This document shows positions 40,801 to 52,253 of a stretch of DNA of 64,000 nucleotides, piece after piece (position 1 is the first letter of the stretch; every line of letters starts with the position of its first letter). The DNA is taken from positions 806,001 through 870,000 of the forward strand of contig JBHGNT010000007.1 of the NCBI GenBank assembly GCA_043228905.1, in the 5' to 3' direction. Source of the DNA: Azolla caroliniana. Its lineage: Eukaryota; Polypodiophyta. The notes beneath the pieces were generated by a model that made no database searches, was not told the DNA's origin, and was given only the letters and a program-made list of their open reading frames with translations. The position numbers and the translations under genes are program-made.

Positions 40801-42784
40801 TCTGGCATGGGATGTCTCGTTAGCCTGATCCGCTTTCGGCACGCGTCCAGCTTGTCGATCGTCAACACCTTGGTCAACATATCTGACATGTTCTCCTCCG
40901 TGTGGATCTTTGTCAACACACACTCTTGATCTTCTACTCTCTCCTAGATCTAGTGGTACCTCCGCTGGATATGTTTCGTCCGAGAATGGAAGGCAGTGTT
41001 CTTTGCAAGGTGGATGACACTTTGATTGTCGCCCTAGAGCCAGTATTCCTCCTGTTGGATCCCTAGCTCTCCGATAAAGTCCTTCATCCAGATTATCTCC
41101 TTGCTCGCTTCTACAATTGCCATGTCCTCCGCATCCATGGTTGACAACGCAACCGTCTTCTGCAGCCTTGACTGCCACGAAATAGCTCCCCTTGCATAAG
41201 TCATAACATATCAGGATGTCGACCGGCTGGTATCCGCATCAACCGACATATCCAAATCTGTGAATCTGTCAAGTTGGGGATTACCGGAGCCAATCCAGAG
41301 ACACATACTCGAGGTGCCTTTCAAATACCGGAGTATCCACTTAACAACGTTCCAGTGCTCTTTTTCCGGGATTGCTCATGAACCGGATCACCACTCCGAC
41401 TACATATCTGATATCCGGCCGGGTGCATACCATTGCGTACATTATGCTTCCGATGGCAGAGGCATATGGTATCTTCATCATATCCGAAGTCTCTGCCTTT
41501 GTCTTCGGGAAGTGTTGATCCGATCGGTTTCACCTCCGACATGTTGAACCTTTGGAGTATCTTTGTCACGTACTTTTCCTATGATAGCCACAACAGCTTC
41601 TTTGACCGGTCCTAGATGATGTGCATTCCTAATATCTGTCTTGCTGGCCCCAAGTCTTTCATTGAGAAGGTCCAAATCAAAGCCTTCTTCAGTATCCGTA
41701 TCTTGACTTGGTCTCGTCCAACAATCAGCATATCATCCACATATAGGAGGAGCATCAGGAAATCTCCTCCGTCAAATTTCTTCACAAACACACAGTGATC
41801 GGTTTGCGTTTTGTGGTACCCTTGGTCGGTCATGAAGGAGTCGAACTTCCGGTACCATTGCCAAGGGGCTTGCTTCAATCCGTATAGGTTCTTCTTTAGC
41901 CAGCACACCAGGTGCTCCTTCCCTTTCTTCTCAAATCCTTCCGGTTGCTGCATGTAGATTTCTTCTTCGAGGTCGCCATGTAGGAATGTCGTCTTGACGT
42001 CTAGTTGCTCTACCTCGAGGTCCATGTTTGCCGCTATGCCCAATACCGTCCGGATGGATGTCATCTTTACTACCGGGGCAAATATCTCATTGAAATCCAC
42101 TCCTTTCTTCTGCTGGAACCCGTTTACCACAATCCGGGCTTTGTATCTCGGTGGGTTTCCGTCATCTCTTAGTTTTAGCTTGTACACCCACTTGTTCCGG
42201 AGTGCCCTCTTTCCTTTCGACAACTCCGTCAATTGATACGTGTGGTTCTCATGTAGGGAATCCATCTCATCTTGCATGGCACTCAACCACTTGCGGCGGT
42301 GGGTGTCTTTCTTTGCTTCTTCGAAGCTTTCCAGCTCCTCCTCATCGGTTAGCAACACATGCTCTACATCCAGAAATCTCCAAGGGGCTCTTCTCTCTCG
42401 GAGGGGATATCTCCGTCCTTGGTTTCTGACTACCAGTTCCTCCGTTTGTTCCTCATCCTCATCCGATTTGGGATCTTGTTTGGTTCTAGTGTCTTCTTCT
42501 TCTTCTTCTTCGGTCGGTTCAGTTTCTTGTCCGTATCCCGCCGGTTCGTCGAGTGTCATTCGGTTACCGGCTAGCATCCAGTTTTCAACGGGGCATATCC
42601 TTGTGTCCTCAAGCCGGTTTTCATTGGATGATCCGGAGTTCATCATCTTCTTCTCCGACTCCCAGTCGGCAATGGTCCTGTCTTCCATGAAGACTATGTC
42701 CCGGCTCTGGAACACCTTCTTGTCGACCAGAACCCACACCCAGTAACTGAACTCATCATCGTCATATCCAAGGAATATGCATGT
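40801..42784 (-). pseudogene. Copia E RT-RNase H and integrase tail (broken)
   Basis: An open stretch 42739-41612 carries the integrase C-terminal extension, WLSAMQDEMDSLHENHTYQL, YKARIVVNGFQQKKGVDFNEIFAPV, TTFLHGDLEEEIYMQQPEGF and LLLYVDDMLIVG. Below 41612 RNase H continues with several stops to LTKVLT near 40850. One TGA at ~42782 separates it from the integrase core. It would be one polyprotein in an active relative such as F. Confidence 0.85.
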
Positions 42785-43660
42785 TCAGGACTTCAGATCC
42801 AGCTTTGCTCTCTTGTCCTTCGCCACTTGCACGTAAGCGAGACATCTGAATACCTTTAGATGCCGGTAGGACATGTCCTTACCGGTCCATACTCTTTGCG
42901 GTGTGTATCCGTCCAAGGGTACTGAGGGTGATCTATTTATCACATAGGTCGTCGTCGTCAGCGCCTCGGCCCAAAATGTCTTGGGTAACTTGGCATGTGC
43001 AAGCATGCACCAGACTCTCTCCATTATGGTCCGGTTCATCCTTTCGGCCAGCCCGTTTAGTTTCGGCGTCTTCGGCACGGTAAATTCGAGCCAGATTCCA
43101 TTTGACCGACAATACTCCTCGAACCACCCCCGGTATTCTCCTCTGTTATCTACTCGAACCTCCTTCAGCTTCCGGTTGGTTTCTCTTTCCACTCTCGTGT
43201 GGAGCTCCTTGAAGACGGATAACACTTGATCCTTCATCTTCAGTGGTGCAACGCACAACTTCCGGCTATGGTCATCTATGAACGTCACGAAGTACTGCGA
43301 TCCGGCATGTGACTTCCTGTCCACTTGACACACATCGGTATGCACCAGCTCTAGTGGTGCATTCCGTCTCATCGGTGGTCTTGACCGGAAGGAGGTTCGG
43401 TTTTGTTTGCCGACCAAGCAATCAGTGCACTTCTCAAGTTGCACGTCCTTCACCGGAATAAGTTTGTCTTCGCTTGTCGCGATTGCCGACGTTCCCTTCT
43501 GATCCGGGCATCTCCGGTCCGAACACTTCTTCGAATCAGTAGTTTCGGTTTCTTTCTCTTTCGGGAAATGCCTACAGTTCTTCTGGAAGTGCCCTAGCTC
43601 CCCACAGTAGAAGCAAGTAGGCCTCCCCTTGACTTCGACCTCGTCCCCCGATTTGTCCCG
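42785..43660 (-). pseudogene. Copia E integrase with protease deletion
   Basis: Integrase from the CC half of the zinc finger (CTDCLVGKQNRTSF) through LVHTDVCQVD, FIDDHSRKL, VRVDNRGEYRG and LNGLAERMNRTIMERV to FRCLAYVQV. Upstream, gag residues after the zinc knuckle (CSDRRCPDQKGTSAIATSED) join directly to KLIPVKDVQLEKC. In element F ~145 residues lie between these points, including the DSGAS active site and the HH half of the zinc finger. The joint is near 43470. Confidence 0.85.
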
Positions 43661-44314
43661 GTTTTGGGAACTCTAATACCGGCCTCTTCCCTGGTTGTGG
43701 TCATCTTCTGTGACCAAGGCCTTCGGATCATTTCCGGACTCCCAGTCCTTCCGGCGAGCTTCTTCATCTACCAAGCTTTATTTTACCCTTCCTAGGGACA
43801 ACTGTTTTCCTTCCGGCCCGGTGTTGCCCAACATGACAAATAACGTCTCCCAACTATTTAGGAGGGAACCAAGTAGGAGTAATGCGAGTACCTCATCGGC
43901 AAGAGGTACTTCCAACGAGGTGTCTTGGTGTATCAGCCCTTGGAAGACATTCATGTGCTCTGCCATACTGGAGCAGTCCTGGTACCAGAGCCTCGCTAGC
44001 TTCCAGAATACCGAAACCCGATTAACAACATTCTTGTTCTGGAACATGATGCCGATCTTCTCCCAGAGTTCATGAGCCTTGCTCTCTTCATTGAAGTTGT
44101 TGTACAGGCTCATGTCGATAAAGCACCGGATGTATGCCGTCGTATTCATGTGCATCACCTCCCACACTATGCCATCGATCTTATCCAATCTCTTCTCCCC
44201 GAACTGAACCGACAATTAAAGATCTTTAACCACCAGCATATCCCTCATCTTCGACTTCCACACTGAGTAGTTGGAGCCGGTGAGCTTGAACATGCCACCG
44301 AACGATTCTTCCAT
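43600..44314 (-). pseudogene. Copia E gag
   Basis: ATG at 44312-44314 (MEESFGGMFKLTGSNYSVWK). A stop follows at KDL, ~44220, then an open stretch of 145 codons (VQFGEKRLDKIDGIVWEVMH ... LLLGSLLNSWETLFVMLGN). Zinc knuckle TCFYCGELGHFQKNC at ~43575-43620. Confidence 0.8.
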
Positions 44315-44343
44315 TTCTTGTGCTGTTCACTCTGATACCAGAT

Positions 44344-44847
44344 TGAAGAGAATAGCGCGGAATATTGCTCAGCCACAACCGAGTCTTGAATCACAGATAT
44401 GGGAATGAAACACAGAAACAGGAAGAAGAGGGTACACAGAATATTAACGTGGAAAACCCTAATGGGGAAAAACCAGGAGCCCATAGACTCCAAACTATCA
44501 CTATATAAGAAAGGTACAAGCAAAGACTCGGAAGCAACGACCTCGAGCTCTGTATCTTTGCCAGCGGGCGGTTACAATAGAGTATCGCTCTATATCTCTC
44601 TCTCCCTCTCTATACAGCAGTTATACACATACAACAATATCATAACAACTAACAAAGTGATTGCCCTAAGTCATATTTATACTTATATGAACTTAGGGCT
44701 ATTTACAAATATAGCCTCAATAGGCTTAATGAAAACATATTTACAAATATGTCTTCACTTCCGGTTCTCACTGGATCTTTTCCGGTTCTTCACCGGGTCC
44801 TCTTCATTCATAACCGGATCCCATCCGGAGGGACCAATTTCCCAACA
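44344..44847 (-). repeat. 5' LTR of Copia E
   Basis: 504 bp. The primer site TGGTATCAGAG (plus strand CTCTGATACCA, 44331-44341) lies 2 nt beyond its TGAAGAG end. Confidence 0.92.
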
Positions 44848-45436
44848 ATAATGATTGAGGAAAGGTTGGTGGAATCATTAAGGATGAAGTGGGAAGATGC
44901 TAAGAGGACAAAGCTAGAATACTATATTGCAAATGCCAACCCTCAATGTTGGTCTCAATATAAAGCAAGAATGCCTATTGATCGTATCCAACCTTATCTC
45001 ATTACCAGTATGAGTAGTAATGCTCGTAGAGCCCTTACATTACTTCGGACTCGATCTCACAAGTTAGTTATTGAAGTAGCATCATGGTATCAAAATGTAA
45101 CTAATTTGAAGACATGCAAAGTATGCAACGGAGGCATGGTAGAGGATGAATGTCACTTGCTCTTCACATGCTCAACATATAGTGCAATTTGTTCAAGATA
45201 TGCTGACATACTAAGAGGGAGCGATAACTTAAGTGCTATACTTAAAGACACCACCGAGAAGGTTGAGCTCATCTGTGTATGATTTATTCACACAGAGAGA
45301 CTTTGTGTATCAATGTATGAATACCCCTTCTTAGGAAGGAGACACATAATATCAAGAACACATGTATACTCTGGTCCCATAGATCAAAATTGGCCTCTTT
45401 ATGGACGATACAAATTCTAATTCTAATTCTAATTCT
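44848..45436 (+). pseudogene. LINE 3' part with zinc-binding end and repeat tail
   Basis: Continues the LINE ORF (IEERLVESLRMKWEDAKRTK ... LLRTRSHKLVIEVASWYQ), then the zf-RVT-like finger CKVCNGGMVEDECHLLFTC (45118-45175), and stops at 45280. The tail is ATTCTA repeated four times (45417-45435) instead of poly(A), running into a CT run. The sequence beyond matches the flank at 60830. Confidence 0.85.
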
Positions 45437-46410
45437 CTCTCTCTCTCTCTAAGAGGATATACTTTAGCCTAGAATATATTTGCAATACACTTTTGGTGAA
45501 GTGATATTGACCCTTAGCATGGAAACTCAAGAAGAAACAAACAATCATGGCTTATATTTGCTCTTTTATGTAGTTAAACATTCTTAGCCTTCATTTCTAG
45601 ATGCGTTAAAATGGTAACCTTTTGAAATAAAAGGAGTGGATATATTAGTGTTAAAAATGATAACCTTTTTGAAATAAAATGATACACTTTAGACTAGAAT
45701 GCAGTACACTTTTTGTGGAGTGATATTGACTATTGTATGGAAAACTTAGGAAGAAATTGTTACAAACGGTCATGGCTTATATTGTCTCTTTTATGTAGTT
45801 AAACCTTCTTAGCCTTCATTTCTACATGCTCACCACCACCTTGAGAAACAAAAATAAATAGATTCTATTGGTTAGGAGTTGGAATAAAAATACCTCTTCT
45901 TTTCCATCTTCCCCCTTGACAAACAAATAGATGGAATGTGAAGGTAGGTCGCAAGGTCTCCTCTTACTTCTCATGACTATCAACACAAAGTATACAAGAT
46001 TTTCCATGTGGTTTTATTGGCTATTCTATAAAGTGGATAAAGTGACATCCAATATCACCAAACCAATGATGTAATGCCAATAATTGGAAATATTGTTAAA
46101 AAGGATAATCTTTTGAAACAATACAAAGTGACTTGTGATGCTTATGGTGAGGATGCTTACGAGAACTACATATGCTACTTATGTTTTGGAGTGAATATAC
46201 CTCTTCTATTCCTCTTACCACCTTTAGAAACAAGGAGATTGAATCGTGACGGTAGGTCTCAAGGTCTTTTTGTACTTGGCTTGAGAGGCAATCACAAAGT
46301 TAGGATGAAAGGTGGTTTGGTTGGCTATTCTACAAAGCGAATAACGTGACATCCAATATTGCCTAACTGATGATATAATGCCCATGTTTGGAACTAATGA
46401 TATTTGACCG
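45437..46410. repeat. repeat array, copy of the flank at 60830-61720
   Basis: After the CT run the order of landmarks is the same as at 60.8 kb: TTGGTGAAGTGATATTGACCC, CATGGCTTATATTTGCTC, CTTAGCCTTCATTTCTAGATGC, then ~0.3-kb units with GATATAATGCCCATGTTTGGAAC. One internal segment (45455-45600) is repeated at 45680-45830. Confidence 0.8.
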
Positions 46411-46528
46411 ACAAGGTATTGGTTCATCTTATATTCCCAAGATGCAAAGTTATTTATGTCCAGCTTTTCAGTGGGAAGAGAGCCGCCCATCTGAGTGTTC
46501 ATGATGGTTGACTTGGTTGACTGAGTTT

Positions 46529-46702
46529 TCTTCTTCTTCTTCTTCTTCTCTATGATACGAATTGTGTAGGGTTGCTACTACAACCATCGGGTGGTTCTTC
46601 ATGAATACTAGCGTATATACAATACATGCGGATGGGCTTGGATCAAGCAGCCTACCAAACGCTCTGATAAAGAGTCAAATCCGATTTTGTGCAACAGAGA
46701 AA

Positions 46703-46747
<45 letters not shown>

Positions 46748-46755
46748 AGGGAGAG
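46529..46755. repeat. TTC run and (GT)n microsatellite
   Basis: (TTC)n at 46529-46549; an uninterrupted (GT)n run at 46704-46744 followed by GA repeats. Confidence 0.95.
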
Positions 46756-48000
46756 AGAGAGAGAACCCAAGCTATACAGAAAACTAGAAAATAGTTCATT
46801 AATAAGAATGACCAACAATTACAAAGAAGAGGAGAAGGTGTTTATGTAGTCACCTTCTCTCTATAATCTCTCACTACCGCCATCGGTTGGTAAAGAGGTG
46901 AAGACTTAACTACCTGCTAACTATGTGTCAATTCTATGACACATTAGTTTTCATACAAAGTGATGTGATGGGTGTTCACACGCTTGGATGCTCTTAGGGT
47001 GTGTTCCCACACTACGGAAGTGAAGTTTGATTCTCAACAAGATCGATAGTGATGCATGGTTCTATGAAGATCATCTAAATCCTAATAGAATGAATATAAA
47101 TCATTTGATGGTAACATTTCAAATAAGCAAGGAGAATGTTTCCATGTTTAAGGATTGAGGGATCTCACATTGATTACAAGGTGGAGCATGTGAAGCTATT
47201 TAGTTTATTAATATTACTCTTGATAGTACTTATATTACCCTTACCTAGCACTTGCCTATATATAAGTATGATGCCAATCAAGGTGTTCCATATAACATTT
47301 AGAAGACAAGGAGATTTGGTACTAATTAAAAACTTGGATACGAGTGTAATTGATGGCTGTCCCAAGTCTCCGTAACCTATAATGTGGGTTGCAATGAGCA
47401 CAATCTTTGTTTCCGTAGTAGATCTTTGGGGTCAGTCCAAATATAGACCTATTTCAAATGAAAGTGAGCCATGGAAAAATTTATGCGGTCATTAAAGTCT
47501 ACTCCAAATGGTTCTGTCCCTACAATTCATCAAGGGAAGGCGATCTACACCTTCACATGTGGCTTTGAGTTTTTTTGACAAAATGCTTGGAAGTGTGGCT
47601 TGAAAGTTAGATGGAATCTCTATTGTTCCCATTGCCCAATGAGTGACCTCATATCCCAATGATAAGAAAGTAGTTGCATAATCTTAAGGTTCATCTAGTT
47701 CCTTCTGTTTTACCCACATTGTCCTTTAAAATAGTTCTAAAATTTCCGAATAAGGTTTGATTATTTTTCTTCTATTTTTAGTATTATCTCCAATCTAGCT
47801 CTTTTGTTCAGCTTGTGTTGTCGTGAAAATAACATGTGTGCATGTAAATTAAGATGGTTCAACGCTAGACTAGACTGTAGACCTAGAGTCGAGAGCATGG
47901 AATCCATCAATAGATAATACGTCGTAAGAGTGTGCTCGACTACTACTATAATCATATTTTTCGAACATGCAGATGCAGGTTAAATTTAGGAGGTGAAGGG
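46756..48000. other. no gene seen
   Basis: Short ORFs only, no recognisable domain, no repeats shared with the rest of the window were noted. Confidence 0.5.
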
Positions 48001-48173
48001 TGAGGAAAATAATAAGCAAAAATAAAATAAAATATATTAATATGTAGTTCTTATGAAATCAGTTTCCTTCATGAAAAGGAAACCGTAAGTCTATTGGTGG
48101 GTCCTATAAAGCCACCACCAACGTTGTATTCATTCTAGGGCATTATAATAATAAAACTCTTTCTCTATTTCAT

Positions 48174-48219
<46 letters not shown>

Positions 48220-48253
48220 TTCTTTCTATCTCTCTTTCTCTTCTTTCCCAACA
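48001..48253 (+). repeat. 5' LTR of Copia G
   Basis: Contains ATAAAGCCACCACCAACG, a long CT run (48178-48218) and ends CCCAACA. It is followed at once by the primer site. Confidence 0.93.
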
Positions 48254-48266
48254 TGGTATCAGAGCC
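48254..48266 (+). promoter_or_regulatory. primer binding site of Copia G
   Basis: TGGTATCAGAGCC, a perfect initiator-Met tRNA complement adjoining the LTR. Confidence 0.9.
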
Positions 48267-48451
48267 AAACGACCTAATAGCCTTATAGCCTATGCCTTTC
48301 TAAAACTTACAAAACACGTGCCCTTACCATAATTTAACTTTCATGCCCATACAAAAATAATAATTATTATATTCATAGTGTTCAAGATCGTCAAATAACG
48401 AACGACAATTTTGTGTTTTCCATGCGCTGATCCGGACAGCCCTCTGCAATA

Positions 48452-49892
48452 ATGGCACAATCTATGTCGTCGTCACAACTCAACATGCGAAAATTCATGA
48501 TCGAGAAATTATCGAACACAAATTATCAAATTTGGAAGGCAAGATTAGGATTACTTTTTAAATATAATAAAGTATGGGACATAATTTTAGGATCGTCGAC
48601 AAAACCTGAAAAAGGCGAAGAACTTGAAGAATATGAAGAAAAAGACTTGTGTGCAAGAATGGAAATTCTAACGCACATAAGTGATGGCACCAGAGAAACA
48701 TTGCGAAAAATGGAGACGGCTCATGAAATGTGGAAGCACTTACAAACTATCTACGAGCCGAAAAACGATGCCCAACAAGCGTATACACTTCAAGCGCTTG
48801 TTAATTACAAAATGAATGATGAACAACCAGTTGGTGAATTTCTATTAATATGGCAAAAGAAATTAGATGATGTGTTAACTTCGGGATTAGAAATCCATGA
48901 TAAATTACAAAAGATTCTCCTTCTTGGTGCTCTTCCTCACTCGTGGTCCACTTTTAGAACCACCCAAAACTCTGTAAATTGCCCAACGCTAATTGATCTT
49001 CTTGCAAACATTAGACAGGAGGAAACAATGCGTTCACAAAGGTCTTCAAATTCAACTCCAAGTGTGGCAATGGTAGCATACAAGAACAAAAGGTTCACCC
49101 AAAGAGGAGAAAGCTCGAAGCCGTGGATAAAGAAAGATCAAAACACAAAACAAGGAGGAATGCGGTTCAACAATACCTATTGTAAAATATGCAAATGTAC
49201 AAATCATGCAACCAAAGATTGTCGCGCAAAGTCAAATTTCAAGAGTTATCAACCATGGAAGCGTGTACAAGCCCATCTTGTTGAAGAAGAGATGGATGAT
49301 GAAAAAGCCATAGGAGATGGATATCAAAATGGAGACAAGTATGACGACGTCCTTCAAGCATTCAATGCTGAATCACTTTCCGCGACGATTCCAAACCCAA
49401 GTAATGTAAATGATATATGGTATCTCGACACTAGTGCTACTAACCACTTAACTAATAGAAAAGATTGGTTATGTAACTATAAGGATGTTGAACCTCCTAT
49501 CATTGTAAGATTTGGAAATAATGGGACTAAACAAGCTATTGGCAAGGGGGATATTACGTTTAAAGTCACAGGAGGAAGACATTTCACAATCAATGAAGTT
49601 CTCTATGTCCCGGGCATCACCAAACACTTGCTATTGGTTAGTCAAGCAACGACAAATGGTACTATCATTGAATTTCATCCTAACCATGCTATTATTAAAC
49701 ATAAAGCCTCAAATGGAGAACATATTAGAACATGTTGTAAACGAGAAGGAGGCTTATATCCCATAAAATGTATTCCTACATCTCTTATTTTAGAAGCACA
49801 TCATACTACCCCAATACAATCATCCATATCTTTGATCAATCTTCATTCTCTTTCTTCTCTTTGGCACTTTCGTCTAGGTCATATGCCTTTCA
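48452..49892 (+). CDS. Copia G gag-protease-integrase N-terminus
   Basis: An open frame of 480 codons from ATG 48452 to the F insertion. Gag (MIEKLSNTNYQIWKARLGLL; ETAHEMWKHLQTIYEPKND), zinc knuckle CKICKCTNHATKDC (49183-49220), protease IWYLDTSATNHLTNRKDW (Asp-Thr-Ser instead of the usual DSG), and the integrase HHCC start LWHFRLGHMPF. The frame continues without a break at 55281 (NALKTLQCNNLVHGLP), so the split is only physical. Confidence 0.9.
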
Positions 49893-50539
49893 TGTTGTAA
49901 ACGGTGCTCGGCCACAACCGAGGAATAGGATCAACTCCAGAAAATAGGAAATACAAAGTACACGAAGACTATAGAGAGAAGAGTACACAGGATATTTTAC
50001 GTGGAAAACCCTAAACAGGAAAAACCACGGGAGTACAAGACTCCAAACCAACACTATACAGAGAAGTATACAATGACGAGCTGCAAGGCGACGACCTTGA
50101 GCTCGCTGTCCTCGCCACAGGCGGCGGAAATACACAGAGGCGTCTACCTCTTCGTCTCTCGCGCTCTATCTCTCTCTCTCTCTCTCACGGCTGCTCTCTC
50201 TTCACTACCCTTGAGTGGAAAAACAGAAAATGAGTAGCAACGCTAAAACTGTTTGCCCTAAGTCATATTTATACACATATGACTTTGGGCTATTTACAAC
50301 TATAGCCTCAGGGGCCCATAGCGAACATATTCACGGATATGTCCCTACATCCGGATCGCTCTCCGGGTACATTCGTCATCCGGCACCGTAACCGGGGTCT
50401 TCATCATCCGGCTCCGTAACCGGGGTCTTCATCATCCGGCTCCGTAACCGGGGTCTTCATCATCCGGCTCCGTAACTGCAACCGGGCTTGCCGTCATTCA
50501 TCTCCGGACATCCCATCCGGAGGGACCGAAATCCCAACA
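49893..50539 (-). repeat. 3' LTR of Copia F
   Basis: Family hairpin CTCGGCCACAACCGAG at 49908-49923. The 28-bp tandem unit (50385-50480) is present about 3.5 times. The polypurine tract (plus strand AACTCCCCCTTCACTT) follows at 50540. Confidence 0.95.
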
Positions 50540-50549
50540 AACTCCCCCT

Positions 50550-52253
50550 TCACTTCGGCATGGGATGTCTCTCCAACCCGATCCTCTTCCGGCATGCTTC
50601 CAGCTTGTCGGGTGTGAGCACCTTGGTCAGCATATCTGACCCGTTCTCGTCCGTGTGAATCTTCGTCAGCACAAACTCCTTGTCTTCTATCCTTTCCCGG
50701 ATCCAGTGGTATCTACGCTGGATGTGTTTCGTCCGGGAATGGTAGGCCGCGTTCTTCGCAAGGTGGATGGCACTCTGACTATCGCAGTAGAGTCGGTACT
50801 CCTCCTGTTGAATACCGAGCTCTCTAATGAAGTCCTTCATCCATATTATTTCCTTGCCGGCTTCAACAGCCGCCATGTACTCCGCCTCCGTGGTTGACAA
50901 TGCAACCGTCTTCTGCAGCCTCGACTGCCATGAAACAGCTCCCCCTGCATACGTCATCACATACCCTGATGTGGACCGGCTGGTATCTGCATCAGCCGAC
51001 ATATCCGAATCGGTGAAACCGTCGAGTTCGGGTTTACCGGAGCCGAATCGGAGGCACACATTCGCTGTGCCCTTCAGGTATCGGAGTATCCACTTGACCG
51101 CGTTCCAATGCTCTTTGCCGGGATTGCTCATGTACCGGCTCACCACTCCGACTGCATATCCGATGTCCGGTCTCGTACACACCATGGCGTACATCAAGCT
51201 CCCGACGGCTGAGGCATACGGCACTTTCATCATATCCTCCTTTTCAGCCTTTGTCTTGGGACTTTGCTTGCTGGACAGCTTGCAGTTTGTCGGGAGGGTC
51301 GATCCGACCGGTCTTGCTTCCGACATGTTGAACCGTTTAAGCACCTTTGTCACGTACTTCTCTTGTGACAGCCACAACTGCTTCTTGCTCCGGTCCCGGA
51401 TGATGTGCATCCCTAGTATTTGTCTCGCCGGACCCAGGTCCTTCATTGAGAAGGTTCGGTGAAGAGCCTTCTTCAGCATCCGGATCTTGACCTGGTCCCG
51501 TCCGACGATCAACATGTCGTCCACGTACAGGAGGAGTATTAGAAAGTCTCCTCCTTCGAACTTCTTCACAAACACGCAGTGGTCGGACTGCGTTTTGAGG
51601 TACCCTTCGTCGGTCATGAAGGAGTCGAACTTCCGGTACCATTGCCGGGGAGCCTGCTTCAGTCCGTAAAGGCTCTTCTTCAACCGGCATACCAGGTGCT
51701 CCTTCCCTTTCTTCTCGAATCCTTCCGGTTGCTGCATGTAGATCTCTTCATCGAGGTCGCCGTGAAGGAATGCCGTCTTCACGTCCATCTGTTCTACCTC
51801 GAGGTCCATGCTCGCCGCTATGCTCAGCACCGTCCGGATGGAGGTCATCTTCACTACCGGGGCAAATATCTCGTCGAAGTCGACGCCCTTCTTCTGCTGA
51901 AACCCCTTCACCACGATCCTGGCTTTGTATCTCGGGGGGTTTCCGGCATCTCCCGATTTCAGCTTGAACACCCACTTGTTTCGAAGTGCCCGCTTTCCTT
52001 TCGGCAACTCCACAAGTTCATATGTGTGGTTCTCATGCAGGGAATCCATCTCGTCCTGCATGGCATTCAACCACCTGCGGCTCTGGGTGTCATGTTTTGC
52101 TTCTTCAAAGCTCTCCGGCTCCCCCTCGTCGGTTAGCAACACGTGCTCTGGTTCCGGAAATCTCCGGGGGGCCCTTCTCTCTCTTTGAGGGTATCTCCGT
52201 TTCGGAGCTTCGGTAACCGGTTCTTCCGATTCTTCTTCTTCATCCGAATCCAT
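50550..52253 (-). CDS. Copia F RT and RNase H
   Basis: 567 codons open. Linker with PKRRYPQRERRAPRRF and EHVLLTDEGEPESFEEA, then RT (YKARIVVKGFQQKKGVDFDE, KTAFLHGDLDEEIYMQQPEG, YGLKQAPRQWYRKFDSFM, LLLYVDDMLIVG at ~51510) and RNase H (DADTSRSTSGYVM, VALSTTEAEYMAAVEAGKE, YCDSQSAIHLAKN, HIQRRYHWIRERI, DMLTKVLTPDKLEACRKRI). All expected acidic catalytic residues are visible. It is separated from the upstream frame by one base, either a real inactivating deletion or an assembly error. Confidence 0.93.
   Translation of the reverse strand: MDSDEEEESEEPVTEAPKRRYPQRERRAPRRFPEPEHVLLTDEGEPESFEEAKHDTQSRRWLNAMQDEMDSLHENHTYELVELPKGKRALRNKWVFKLKSGDAGNPPRYKARIVVKGFQQKKGVDFDEIFAPVVKMTSIRTVLSIAASMDLEVEQMDVKTAFLHGDLDEEIYMQQPEGFEKKGKEHLVCRLKKSLYGLKQAPRQWYRKFDSFMTDEGYLKTQSDHCVFVKKFEGGDFLILLLYVDDMLIVGRDQVKIRMLKKALHRTFSMKDLGPARQILGMHIIRDRSKKQLWLSQEKYVTKVLKRFNMSEARPVGSTLPTNCKLSSKQSPKTKAEKEDMMKVPYASAVGSLMYAMVCTRPDIGYAVGVVSRYMSNPGKEHWNAVKWILRYLKGTANVCLRFGSGKPELDGFTDSDMSADADTSRSTSGYVMTYAGGAVSWQSRLQKTVALSTTEAEYMAAVEAGKEIIWMKDFIRELGIQQEEYRLYCDSQSAIHLAKNAAYHSRTKHIQRRYHWIRERIEDKEFVLTKIHTDENGSDMLTKVLTPDKLEACRKRIGLERHPMPK

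Larger units (their letters stand above)
40282..44847 (-). mobile_element. Copia E, protease-less
   Basis: LTRs of 505 bp (40282-40786) and 504 bp (44344-44847), nearly identical in sequence. Target duplication GTAAT/ATAAT (40277-40281, 44848-44852) with one mismatch. It is inserted in the LINE: joining the flanks gives YVMIEERLVES in frame. The internal region of 3.6 kb on the minus strand codes gag, integrase, RT and RNase H, but the protease and the integrase zinc domain are deleted. Same family as D, F and the solo LTR at 31 kb. Confidence 0.93.

Noticed and set aside
40747-41178. 143-aa minus-strand ORF in Copia E
   Set aside because: It is the wrong frame of the RNase H region; the true frame shows the expected Copia motifs with stops.
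46562-46849. ORFs with poly-Val/Cys or poly-Thr/His at 46.6-46.85 kb
   Set aside because: They are translations of the (GT)n microsatellite.
49890-50135. 81-aa ORF repeated in both F LTRs
   Set aside because: It lies entirely in the LTR leader, crosses the LTR boundary and has no conserved family role; treated as non-coding LTR sequence.
51579-52136. 185-aa plus-strand ORF (and many others of 60-211 aa) across Copia F
   Set aside because: These are shadow frames opposite a conserved RT coding region; no initiation context or similarity.
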